Shown here: positions 1 through 6,154 of the stretch, one piece after another
Layout of the letters: the number at the start of each line of letters is the position of its first letter
How positions within the stretch are numbered: position 1 is the first letter of the stretch
Origin: Syntrophomonas sp.
Lineage (GTDB): Bacteria; Bacillota; Syntrophomonadia; Syntrophomonadales; Syntrophomonadaceae
Length of the DNA: 9,424 nt
Assembly: GCA_028709355.1 (NCBI GenBank)
Contig: JAQVXF010000033.1
Coordinates: 1-9,424, forward strand
Direction: 5' to 3'
Position numbers and translations under genes: made by a program
The notes under the pieces: model-generated
Database searches by the model: none
Told to the model about the DNA's origin: nothing
What the model saw: the letters and a program-made list of their open reading frames with translations, nothing else

Positions 1-1
1 A

Positions 2-517
2 GTAGAAGCGGGCCAACAGGCTGCAGTGGAAGCGCAATTACAAGAGATGCTGGGGATAGCATCCATTACCGATCGGGAAAAAGAGATAGGGAATTTCAAG
101 GATAGCATGGGGGTCGTGACCTCGTTTGTTTCGATACTGGTCTTTTTCGCGATCTTGTTGGGTTTTGCGATTGTATATAATGCGTCGGTGATCAACTTCG
201 CGGAAAGGCGGCGGGAGTTGGCCTCCTTGCGGGTGATCGGTTTTACGGTCGGTGAGATCTCCGCCCTGCTGCTGAAGGAAAACATGGTGCTGTTGGTATG
301 CGGGGTTATCCTGGGTATGCCAGTGGGCAAATGGTTGGTGACTGCTTATGTTGAATCTGTGAGCACTGACCAATTCAGCCTTCCGGTGGTCATATATCCT
401 GCCACCTATTTATTTGCCGCGATTGGAGGTATTATTTTTGTAATGGTAGCCCACCGCATTGCTGTTAAGGGCATCAGAGACCTGGATATGGTCGAGGTCC
501 TGAAAAATACTGATTAG
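2..517 (+). CDS. FtsX-type ABC transporter permease, C-terminal part (5' end outside window)
   Basis: The reading frame is open from the window edge, so only the last 171 residues of the permease are visible. The fragment has the usual C-terminal half of an FtsX/MacB-type domain: a hydrophobic segment at about fragment residues 38-62, the cytoplasmic signature 'NFAERRRELASLRVIGFT' directly after it, then two more membrane segments at about 92-113 and 131-152, and a short cytoplasmic tail ending 'DLDMVEVLKNTD'. Permeases of this family do not form classical import channels. They couple ATP hydrolysis by a LolD/MacB-like ATPase to extrusion or extraction of substrates across the cell envelope. 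The membrane fusion protein gene starts 18 bases downstream, so the two are almost certainly one operon and one efflux complex. The ATPase must lie upstream of the window. The substrate cannot be told from sequence. Confidence 0.88.
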   Translation, partial: VEAGQQAAVEAQLQEMLGIASITDREKEIGNFKDSMGVVTSFVSILVFFAILLGFAIVYNASVINFAERRRELASLRVIGFTVGEISALLLKENMVLLVCGVILGMPVGKWLVTAYVESVSTDQFSLPVVIYPATYLFAAIGGIIFVMVAHRIAVKGIRDLDMVEVLKNTD

Positions 518-535
518 TTGAGGGGGTTAAGGGGT

Positions 536-1696
536 GTGAATAAAAAAATTCTCTGGGCGTTGCTGGGGATAGCTGTGGTTGCTGCTGTCATCTATTATTA
601 CACTACGGCTGGAATCGAGGTGGAGACAACTGAGGTCAACCGGGGCAGCATTCAGCATGCGGTAGTGGATACCGGCTACGTCCAGGCCATAAACCACACG
701 GATATCTTTGCCAGCCAAGGAGGCCGGGTAGCCAGTCTGCCGGTCAGCATCGGACAAAGCGTGGATAAGGGGCAGCTGATCATGGTCATCGATAATAAAG
801 ACCTTAAAATGAGTTCAGCCCAGTTCCAGGTTCAGTTGAGCCAGGCTAATGCGGCTGTTGGCGCAGCTGAAGCCTCTCTGCGGCAAAGCCAATTGGATCT
901 TGTCGAAATCCAGGCTCAATACGACCGTTCCCGGCAATTGTTCGAATCAGGGGCCATCAGCCAGGTTGAACTGGATAATGCCCGGGCTCTGCTGGATAAA
1001 ATCCAGGCGGCTATCGCTGCCCAGACACAAAACCTCCGCTCTGCCCAACAACAAGTCACCAATTACCAGAGCCTGTTGAGCAGTTCCCGCCAGAAGGAGA
1101 GCGAGTTGCAGGTAAAAAGCCCCATATCCGGTGTTGTCATGCAGCTGCCGGTGAGTCAGGAGGATGTGGTCATGTATGGCGCGCTTTTGGCGCGGGTAGC
1201 ACCAGCTGGAGCCCTGGAGATCAAAGTGGATGTCCTGAGTGATGATCTGGCAGCGATCAAGGTTGGGAATAAGGCTAACATTACCGCTCCGGTGTTGGGA
1301 GCGACAGCGCTGACCGGGGAAGTGGTGCAAATTTATCCGCAAGCTGAAGAGAAGCAGTCCGCCTTGGGGGTAGTGCAGCGGCGGGTGCCGACCATAATCA
1401 AACTGGATGAAATCGGCAATCTAAAACCTGGTTACGAGGTACGGGTCAACATAATAACCGGGGGCAAGGAAGATATCCTGCTGGTTCCAAGAGAGTCAGT
1501 AGTTACTGCCCCCAGCGGCGAACGCCAGGTGATGGTGATCGTCAACAATCGGATCGTGGTGCGCAAAGTCACCACTGGTCTGTATGATACCAGGAGCATC
1601 GAGATCACGGAGGGGCTGGAGGCTGGTGAGCAAATAGTCAGAGACGGCAGTACTGCGGTCAAAGCCAACGCGCGGGTAAAGGTGAAGCAGTTATAG
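536..1696 (+). CDS. HlyD/MacA-like membrane fusion protein (efflux periplasmic-adaptor family)
   Basis: This 386-residue protein has a single N-terminal membrane anchor (about residues 5-22). A barrel-sandwich (lipoyl-like) half follows at about 55-90, including 'GGRVASLPVSIGQSVDKGQL'. Next comes a long Gln/Ala-rich coiled-coil hairpin (about 95-190), the second lipoyl half ('VKSPISGVVMQLPVSQED', 193-210), a beta-barrel domain with 'NLKPGYEVRVNI' (295-306), and a membrane-proximal C-terminal domain. This is the domain order of the RND/ABC adaptor family. In a single-membrane Firmicute such an adaptor would be anchored outside and stabilise or extend the ABC permease. The frame is also open from a TTG at 518. 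I prefer GTG 536 because a GAGGGGG Shine-Dalgarno (520-526) sits 9 bases upstream and the product then begins with the expected 'MNKKILW' anchor. No terminator is visible behind it, so readthrough into the molybdenum-storage genes is possible. Confidence 0.88.
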   Translation: MNKKILWALLGIAVVAAVIYYYTTAGIEVETTEVNRGSIQHAVVDTGYVQAINHTDIFASQGGRVASLPVSIGQSVDKGQLIMVIDNKDLKMSSAQFQVQLSQANAAVGAAEASLRQSQLDLVEIQAQYDRSRQLFESGAISQVELDNARALLDKIQAAIAAQTQNLRSAQQQVTNYQSLLSSSRQKESELQVKSPISGVVMQLPVSQEDVVMYGALLARVAPAGALEIKVDVLSDDLAAIKVGNKANITAPVLGATALTGEVVQIYPQAEEKQSALGVVQRRVPTIIKLDEIGNLKPGYEVRVNIITGGKEDILLVPRESVVTAPSGERQVMVIVNNRIVVRKVTTGLYDTRSIEITEGLEAGEQIVRDGSTAVKANARVKVKQL

Positions 1697-1778
1697 AGAG
1701 GAGTCCCCGCTGGCGGAGTCCGCCGGAAGGCCAACAATTTACTCAAGGCTGACATCTTATGATATCAGAGGAGGCCGG

Positions 1779-1856
1779 ATGAATGGGCCCATGGTAACTG
1801 GATTGCCCCGTCAGGGTGGGGATCATCTGTCCAATGGGGGCGGATATACTGGATGA
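1779..1856 (+). CDS. Possible 25-codon small ORF with strong Shine-Dalgarno
   Basis: An AGAGGAGG at 1767-1774 is followed 4 bases later by ATG and 25 sense codons ending in TGA (1854-1856). The peptide begins 'MNGPMVTGLPRQGG' and is Gly-rich with no membrane segment. The ribosome binding site is the strongest in this leader and is the main argument for translation. The coding stretch coincides with the palindrome and GC-rich hairpin described for the leader, so it could be a leader peptide whose translation controls folding. It could also be chance. I recognise no family. Confidence 0.22.
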   Translation: MNGPMVTGLPRQGGDHLSNGGGYTG

Positions 1857-1869
1857 GAAGACAATAACT

Positions 1870-1875
1870 TATAAT
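1870..1875 (+). promoter_or_regulatory. Possible -10 box (TATAAT) for the MoSto gene pair
   Basis: A perfect TATAAT lies 36 bases before the ATG at 1912. No convincing -35 hexamer is found 16-18 bases upstream and there is no TG extension, so the site may be weak, activator-dependent or fortuitous. If used, transcription would start near 1882 and would skip the upstream leader and the GTG at 1816. Confidence 0.22.
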
Positions 1876-1911
1876 AGGATCAGGCTCCGGGAAGCTGGGG
1901 GGGGAAGACAG

Positions 1912-2124
1912 ATGGAGAGAGGCAAGATATTTATCCGGGAACGGTTGGCCAGCGGCGAGGGCGCTCAAAAACCCCGTTTAGCAGTATTGGGCGTGGCAGG
2001 GCTGGATTTAAAGATTTTCACCAAGCATGTTCGCAAGGTGGAGATCGAGCAGATAGCCCTGGCTATTGATGCCGACCTTATAATTCTGGAAGCTGGCAAG
2101 GACCAGGGTGATGAAGAAGAGTAG
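1912..2124 (+). CDS. Unrecognised 70-residue protein encoded just before the MoSto subunit
   Basis: I do not recognise this family. From the ATG at 1912 the protein is 70 residues with a basic, Arg/Lys-rich N-terminus ('MERGKIFIRERLASG'). A predicted beta strand follows ('RLAVLGVAG', about 22-30), then a helix ('KHVRKVEIEQIALAIDA', about 38-54), a second strand ('DLIILEAG') and an acidic tail ending GDEEE. That is a compact beta-alpha-beta arrangement with no signal peptide or membrane segment, so probably a cytosolic accessory or regulatory protein. The frame is open back to a GTG at 1816. I choose 1912 because the G-rich tract (1897-1904) acts as a Shine-Dalgarno 7 bases away and the upstream 32 codons look unlike protein. 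The MoSto gene starts 16 bases after its stop, which points to joint expression and perhaps a role in metal loading, release or ATP-dependent assembly. That role is inference only. Confidence 0.65.
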   Translation: MERGKIFIRERLASGEGAQKPRLAVLGVAGLDLKIFTKHVRKVEIEQIALAIDADLIILEAGKDQGDEEE

Positions 2125-2140
2125 AAAGGAGGACCGATGA

Positions 2141-2977
2141 ATGGCTCTATTGCGCGATAAGGACAGCCAGAGGCTGCACATCGAGAGCAGATTGATGGGC
2201 GAGTCGCTGGTGAGCCAGTCCTTTATTGACAATCTCAGGTATGATGTCAAACAATTCCGCTCCTTCCCGGATGTGGCAGTGGTCAAGATCGGGGGCCAGA
2301 GTATAACCGACCTGGGAGCTCGGGGCGTTTTGCCAGTGATCCGGGAGATAGCCGAAAACACCGGCAAGCATAGGATGATAATTTCTACGGGAGGAGGTAC
2401 CCGCTCCCGTCATATATACGCGATAGCTATGGAACTGGGGATGCCGGTGGGAATTATATCAAAGCTGGGACAAAGCGTTTCCGAACAAAATGCCCTGATG
2501 ATATCTACATTATTGAGTCCCCATGGGGGGATCAAGATCGGTCACGATGACATTCCCAAATTAGGAGGTTATTTCGCTCAAGGCTGCACTCCGGTGATAC
2601 ACGGTATTCCTCCCTATGGATATTGGGAGCACCCACCCAAAGAGGGGAGCATACCGCCCAATCGCACTGATGTGGGGGCGTTTCTGCTGGCTGAGGTCAT
2701 CGGTGCCCGCCAGTGTATCTTCATCAAAGATGAAGATGGTCTGTATACGGACAATCCCAAGAAGAACCAGGAAGTTCAACTCATCCCCAGGATAGGAGCA
2801 GGGGCACTGATGGATTTGAACCTCGATGACCTGATAGTTGAGCGGACGGTCCTGGAACTGCTGCAATGTGCCCGCAGTATTCATGAGATACAGATAATCA
2901 ACGGGCTGAAGCCGGGTTTTATCTCCAGGGCCTTGGATGGCGAGCACGTAGGGACGATCATTTTCAAGGACAGGTAG
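2141..2977 (+). CDS. Molybdenum storage protein (MoSto) subunit, beta-like; amino-acid-kinase fold
   Basis: In Azotobacter vinelandii MoSto is an alpha3beta3 (MosA/MosB) cage built on a UMP-kinase-like fold that stores polynuclear molybdate or tungstate in an ATP-dependent way. This 278-residue protein follows that family closely. It has the nucleotide-site 'VVKIGGQSITD' (48-57), 'STGGGTRSRHIYAIAMELG' (82-100), the MoSto-specific 'GIPPYGYWEHPP' (155-166) with 'IPPNRTDVGAFLLAE' (171-185), 'KDEDGLYTDNPK' (196-207) and a C-terminal 'INGLKPGFISRALDGEHVGT'. The KDEDGLYT form resembles the beta subunit more than the alpha subunit ('VDGIYTADP') as I remember them. UMP kinases lack the PPY and IPPxRTD segments, so a misannotated pyrH is unlikely. 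The AAAGGAGG at 2126-2133 is 7 bases from the ATG. An intrinsic terminator follows at 3016. No second MoSto subunit is in the window, so the protein may form a homo-oligomer or pair with a distant gene product. Confidence 0.88.
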   Translation: MALLRDKDSQRLHIESRLMGESLVSQSFIDNLRYDVKQFRSFPDVAVVKIGGQSITDLGARGVLPVIREIAENTGKHRMIISTGGGTRSRHIYAIAMELGMPVGIISKLGQSVSEQNALMISTLLSPHGGIKIGHDDIPKLGGYFAQGCTPVIHGIPPYGYWEHPPKEGSIPPNRTDVGAFLLAEVIGARQCIFIKDEDGLYTDNPKKNQEVQLIPRIGAGALMDLNLDDLIVERTVLELLQCARSIHEIQIINGLKPGFISRALDGEHVGTIIFKDR

Positions 2978-3015
2978 AGTCGGAGCCCACCGATGAGGGA
3001 TCATTTTCTAAATTG

Positions 3016-3044
3016 AGGCTGTCTGCGGGGCAGCCTTTATTTTT
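3016..3044 (+). terminator. Rho-independent terminator after the MoSto gene
   Basis: AGGCTGTC / GGCAGCCT forms an 8-pair stem (one G-U) with a 5-base loop, followed by TTATTTTT. It lies 38 bases after the MoSto stop codon and separates the storage genes from the HD-GYP genes. Confidence 0.8.
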
Positions 3045-3081
3045 GCCTCCCCTTACTCTTCCATCAAGAAGACACTTGAGG

Positions 3082-3111
3082 TAGACGTCATAAGGGTGAA
3101 AAGGCTATATT
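3082..3111 (+). promoter_or_regulatory. Possible sigma-A promoter for the HD-GYP tandem
   Basis: TAGACG (4 of 6 to TTGACA) and TATATT (5 of 6 to TATAAT) are separated by 18 bases, which would start transcription near 3118, about 85 bases before the GTG at 3205. The -10 lies within a small perfect inverted repeat (CTATA-T-TATAG, 3105-3115). The preceding terminator makes a promoter in this gap likely, but the exact hexamers are a guess. Confidence 0.35.
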
Positions 3112-3169
3112 ATAGGTGCCGCTTAACTTTATGGTCAGGCGATTTAGCAGTGAAAGGATCGGGATAGGA

Positions 3170-3208
3170 ATGTCGAGCGCGTCCGGAAAAGGGTCGATCT
3201 TCCAGTGA
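3170..3208 (+). other. 12-codon ORF overlapping the GTG start of the first HD-GYP gene
   Basis: ATG at 3170 opens a 12-codon frame (MSSASGKGSIFQ) that stops at TGA 3206-3208, overlapping the GTG start as GTGA. It sits where the second paralog has its own N-terminus and shares a GGATAGGA sequence with that gene's ribosome binding site. It may be a translationally coupled leader, or the detached N-terminus of the HD-GYP protein in a different frame. Confidence 0.3.
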
Positions 3209-4626
3209 GTGCCAGGGTGGATCCAACCTTGATAATCAACAAGATGGCCGCTGTCCTGGAGATGACCAATGGCCTGTTTCTTATATATGACACTGAAGGA
3301 ACGCTGCTGTTTGTCAATAAAAGATTGGCCGATCTGCTGAGTTATGATCACGATATGCTATACCGGATGAATGTGACCGATCTGGTTATTAATCGGCATA
3401 AGCGCAGGATAAGGGAAGTCCTGCGGTCCAAGCTGCCCCTGGGCGAGGAACGCGTCTCGGAAATGCCCCTGCGGGGTCGGGATGGCAGGGAGTTGTATGT
3501 GATCACCAGGACGGCACCCCTCTTGGACCAGCAGCAGGTGGTGGCTGAGGTGGTGACGTTCGAGGACATCACCGAAACTAAACAGTCCGCCGATGAACTG
3601 CGGGAATCCCAGCGCTTCACCGCCGATATAATTGAATCCCTGCCCGACCCTACTCTGGTCATCGACCGGCAGGGCAGGGTTTTGTATTGGAACCGGGAGA
3701 TGGTCCAGATAACTGGTTTTCCAAGTTCCAGCATGGTCGGCAAGGGAAATTATGAATATGCCCTGCCTTTCTACAATGTTCGCCGTCCTATTTTGATCGA
3801 CATGATAATTGATGAGAACCTGCGTTTCACCAATGAGTACGTGTATGTCAAAAGGGAAGGAAATGTCCTCTATACCGAGACCAAAACCGGCCAGTTACAG
3901 GGTAAACAGCGGATATTATGGGGAAGAGCCGCACCCCTCTTCAATACCAGCGGAGACATCGTCGGGGCGATCGAATCGGTCCGGGATATCACCAGTCGAA
4001 CTGAGTTCGAAGCGGATTTAGTCAAGAGCCACGCCAAATTGGAAGCGATTTTTGAAGGGACTGTTAAAGCGCTGGCGGTGATGACTGAAAAACGCGACCA
4101 ATATACGGCCGGGCATCAGCAGCGAGTCCCTTCTCTAGCCTGTGCTGTCGCCAGGGAGATGGGATTGACCGAGGAAGAGATAGAACCCCTCCATATAGCT
4201 GGTACCATTCATGACATCGGCAAACTGTACGTCCCCGTGGACATCTTGAACCAAACCGGGCCCTTGACGGATATCGAGTACCTGTTCATTAAAACGCACC
4301 CGGCGGCCGGTTATGATATTCTCAAAATAATTCCCTTTGAAGCACCCATCGCCGAGATTGTCCTGCAGCATCATGAGAGGTTGGATGGATCAGGTTACCC
4401 GAGGGGATTGGAGGGAAAGGATATCCTGGGGTTGGCGAAAGTCCTGGCGGTTGCTGACGTAGTCGAAGCTATGGTTTCCCACCGTCCCTATCGCCCCGCT
4501 ATGACCGTCGATCAAGCCATGGAAGAGATCCAGGGTAATGCAGGCCGGCTATACGATCCCTTGGTAGTCGAGGCTTGCGTTAGAATTTTTCGGAACAACA
4601 GCTTCAGTTTTAATGGTAAAGTGTAG
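3205..4626 (+). CDS. PAS-PAS-HD-GYP protein, probable cyclic-di-GMP phosphodiesterase (copy 1)
   Basis: This cytosolic 473-residue protein has no membrane segment. PAS domain 1 covers about residues 12-125. A signalling helix ('ELRESQRFTADIIESLPD') leads into PAS domain 2 (about 140-262), which contains 'GNYEYALPFYNVRRPILID'. A second helix leads into an HD-GYP domain (about 285-462). The HD-GYP metal and signature residues are all present: H304 (TAGHQQRV), H336-D337 (HDIGK), H365 (KTHPAAG), H389-H390 followed by ERLDGSGYP, and D418 (VADVVEAM). Proteins with an intact HD-GYP hydrolyse cyclic-di-GMP, here presumably under control of ligands or redox state sensed by the PAS domains. No other start codon lies in frame before GTG 3205. 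The Shine-Dalgarno (GGAAAAGGG, 3185-3193) is 11 bases away, so initiation is probably weak. A paralog follows after 55 bases with no terminator between them. Confidence 0.9.
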   Translation: MSARVDPTLIINKMAAVLEMTNGLFLIYDTEGTLLFVNKRLADLLSYDHDMLYRMNVTDLVINRHKRRIREVLRSKLPLGEERVSEMPLRGRDGRELYVITRTAPLLDQQQVVAEVVTFEDITETKQSADELRESQRFTADIIESLPDPTLVIDRQGRVLYWNREMVQITGFPSSSMVGKGNYEYALPFYNVRRPILIDMIIDENLRFTNEYVYVKREGNVLYTETKTGQLQGKQRILWGRAAPLFNTSGDIVGAIESVRDITSRTEFEADLVKSHAKLEAIFEGTVKALAVMTEKRDQYTAGHQQRVPSLACAVAREMGLTEEEIEPLHIAGTIHDIGKLYVPVDILNQTGPLTDIEYLFIKTHPAAGYDILKIIPFEAPIAEIVLQHHERLDGSGYPRGLEGKDILGLAKVLAVADVVEAMVSHRPYRPAMTVDQAMEEIQGNAGRLYDPLVVEACVRIFRNNSFSFNGKV

Positions 4627-4681
4627 ACATACGGGCAGCGGCTTGGCGAAGATTGTGTTTTATGGATAGGAGGTTGTGGCG

Positions 4682-6136
4682 ATGGCGACTGGGGAGGACG
4701 ATATTCCCAACCGCTCTGGAAAAGCCGAGCATGAGATCACCCTCGAAACCCTGGCGGAAGTTCTCGCCAAGGTCAATGGTATGTTCTGCGTCTATGATGC
4801 TGAAGGCCAGATTAAGTTCATGAACCAAAAGTTCAAAGACTTACTCGATTACCCGGACGAGGTACTGTACAACATGAATATCAGCGGCCTGGCCCTGGAA
4901 CGCCATAAGAAAAGGATCCGGGACAGGATAAGGGTACAGATCGAGGCAGGCCAGGAACGGACTTGGGAGATGCCCATAAGCGGGAGGGATGGCAGCGAAT
5001 TCGTAATCATCTGCCGGACTGCACCTTTTTATCAGGAACGCCAGATCGCCGGCGAAATACTTTTAGTGGAGGACATCACTGAACGAAAGCTGGCCGAAGC
5101 CGAATTGCGGGAGTCCCAGCGGCGGATGGCAGATATCATCGAATCCTTGCCGGATGCCACCCTGGTCATCGACAAGGCGGGCCGGGTGCTCTACTGGAAC
5201 CGGGAGATGGTGGAGTTGACCGGTTTTCCTTCTTCGAGTATGGTGGGCCGGGATAATTATGAATATGCTTTGCCTTTCTACGGTATTCGGCGGCCCATCC
5301 TGGTAGATATGATAGTTGACGATAACGTCCATTTCGACAAAGAGTATGTATATGTGCGCCGGGATGGGGACGTCCTTTATACCGAGACCAAGACCGGCAT
5401 GTTGAAGGGCACCCAGCGAATACTGTGGGGCCGCGCCGCTCCCCTGTACAACACCAAGGGCGAAGTCGTCGGTGCCATAGAGTCGGTCCGGGACATCTCG
5501 GATCGCAAGCAAGCTGAGGAAGACCTCATCAGTAGCCATGAAAGATTAGAAGCCATCTTTACCGGGACCGTCAATGCCCTGGCGGTGACCACCGAAAAGA
5601 GAGACCAGTACACTGCCGGTCATCAGCATCGAGTGGCTACCCTGGCCTGTGAAATAGCCAGGGAAATGGGGCTTCCAGAAAAAACTATCGATGATATCAG
5701 GATAGCCGGTACTCTCCACGATATAGGCAAGCTATACGTTCCTCTGGATATCCTCAGTCAACCGGGGAGACTGTCCGAGATCGAGTATCTCTTTATCAAG
5801 ACTCACCCCTCAGCCGGCTACGATATCCTGAAGAGTATTCCATTTGACGCTCCTATCGCCGACATAATAATGCAGCATCACGAACGGGTGGATGGAACCG
5901 GTTATCCGATGGGCTTGAAAGGTGAAGATATCCTCATGCCGGCACGGATTATAGCGGTGGCGGATGTATTTGAAGCTATGGCTTCCCATCGGCCTTATCG
6001 GGCCTCGCTGGGGATTGACCGGGCCTTGGATGAGATCCAGAAAAATGCCGGCCGCCTATATGATCCGGCGGTTGTGGAAGCTTGCATCCGGGTGGTCAAC
6101 GACAAAGGTTTTGAAGCCATCTTTGCGAGCAGTTAA
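4682..6136 (+). CDS. PAS-PAS-HD-GYP protein, probable cyclic-di-GMP phosphodiesterase (copy 2)
   Basis: This 484-residue paralog of the preceding gene has the same layout: PAS 1 (about 22-135), signalling helix ('ELRESQRRMADIIESLPD'), PAS 2 (about 150-272) and HD-GYP (about 295-472). The catalytic set is complete: H314, H346-D347 (HDIGK), H375, H399-H400 with ERVDGTGYP, and D428. Hand alignment gives about 64% identity to copy 1 over 460 positions with no gaps: roughly 41% in the first 130 aligned positions, 78% in the PAS 2 stretch and 71% in HD-GYP. The frame also offers GTG 4676, but AGGAGG at 4668-4673 is only 2 bases from it and 8 from ATG 4682, so the ATG is chosen. The better ribosome binding site suggests stronger translation than copy 1. 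The gene ends 18 bases before the stop of the convergent comM-like gene, with no clear terminator between them. Confidence 0.9.
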   Translation: MATGEDDIPNRSGKAEHEITLETLAEVLAKVNGMFCVYDAEGQIKFMNQKFKDLLDYPDEVLYNMNISGLALERHKKRIRDRIRVQIEAGQERTWEMPISGRDGSEFVIICRTAPFYQERQIAGEILLVEDITERKLAEAELRESQRRMADIIESLPDATLVIDKAGRVLYWNREMVELTGFPSSSMVGRDNYEYALPFYGIRRPILVDMIVDDNVHFDKEYVYVRRDGDVLYTETKTGMLKGTQRILWGRAAPLYNTKGEVVGAIESVRDISDRKQAEEDLISSHERLEAIFTGTVNALAVTTEKRDQYTAGHQHRVATLACEIAREMGLPEKTIDDIRIAGTLHDIGKLYVPLDILSQPGRLSEIEYLFIKTHPSAGYDILKSIPFDAPIADIIMQHHERVDGTGYPMGLKGEDILMPARIIAVADVFEAMASHRPYRASLGIDRALDEIQKNAGRLYDPAVVEACIRVVNDKGFEAIFASS

Positions 6137-6154
6137 TAAAGGCCCTAATAAAGA

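Larger units (their letters stand above)
1697..1911 (+). other. Structured, mostly non-coding leader ahead of the MoSto gene pair
   Basis: This 215-base stretch between the adaptor gene and the 70-residue gene is rich in inverted repeats. They are GGCGG-AGT-CCGCC near 1713-1726; TGACATC-TTAT-GATATCA at about 1750-1767 (one mismatch); the perfect palindrome ATGGGCCCAT near 1783-1793; and GAT-CCCC / GGGG-ATC around 1801-1824. GCCCATGG can additionally pair, with bulges, to CCAATGGGGGC at about 1830-1842 and so enclose the last hairpin. None is followed by a T-run, so none reads as a plain terminator. The position fits a cis-regulatory RNA for a metal-storage gene, but I cannot match it to a known riboswitch class from memory. 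The structures are by eye and unfolded. Confidence 0.3.

Noticed and set aside
1816..1911. GTG-initiated 32-residue extension of the 70-residue protein
   Set aside because: It has no Shine-Dalgarno at a suitable distance, runs through the G8 tract, and crosses a consensus -10. The ATG at 1912 has a better binding site.
1697..1911. Moco riboswitch identity for the leader
   Set aside because: The genomic position is suggestive, but I could not match the conserved core of that class. It is kept only as an unidentified structured region.
2137..2160. Seven-codon ORF starting 4 bases before the MoSto ATG
   Set aside because: The AAAGGAGG is only 3 bases from this ATG and optimally placed for 2141. 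Such a short frame is expected by chance.
2141..2977. UMP kinase (pyrH) as an alternative call
   Set aside because: The fold is shared, but the PPY/IPPxRTD segments, the beta-subunit-like KDEDGLYT motif and the conserved C-terminus match MoSto and not UMP kinase.
3045..3204. Cyclic-di-GMP (GEMM) riboswitch upstream of the HD-GYP genes
   Set aside because: I searched for the conserved GEMM core by eye and did not find it.
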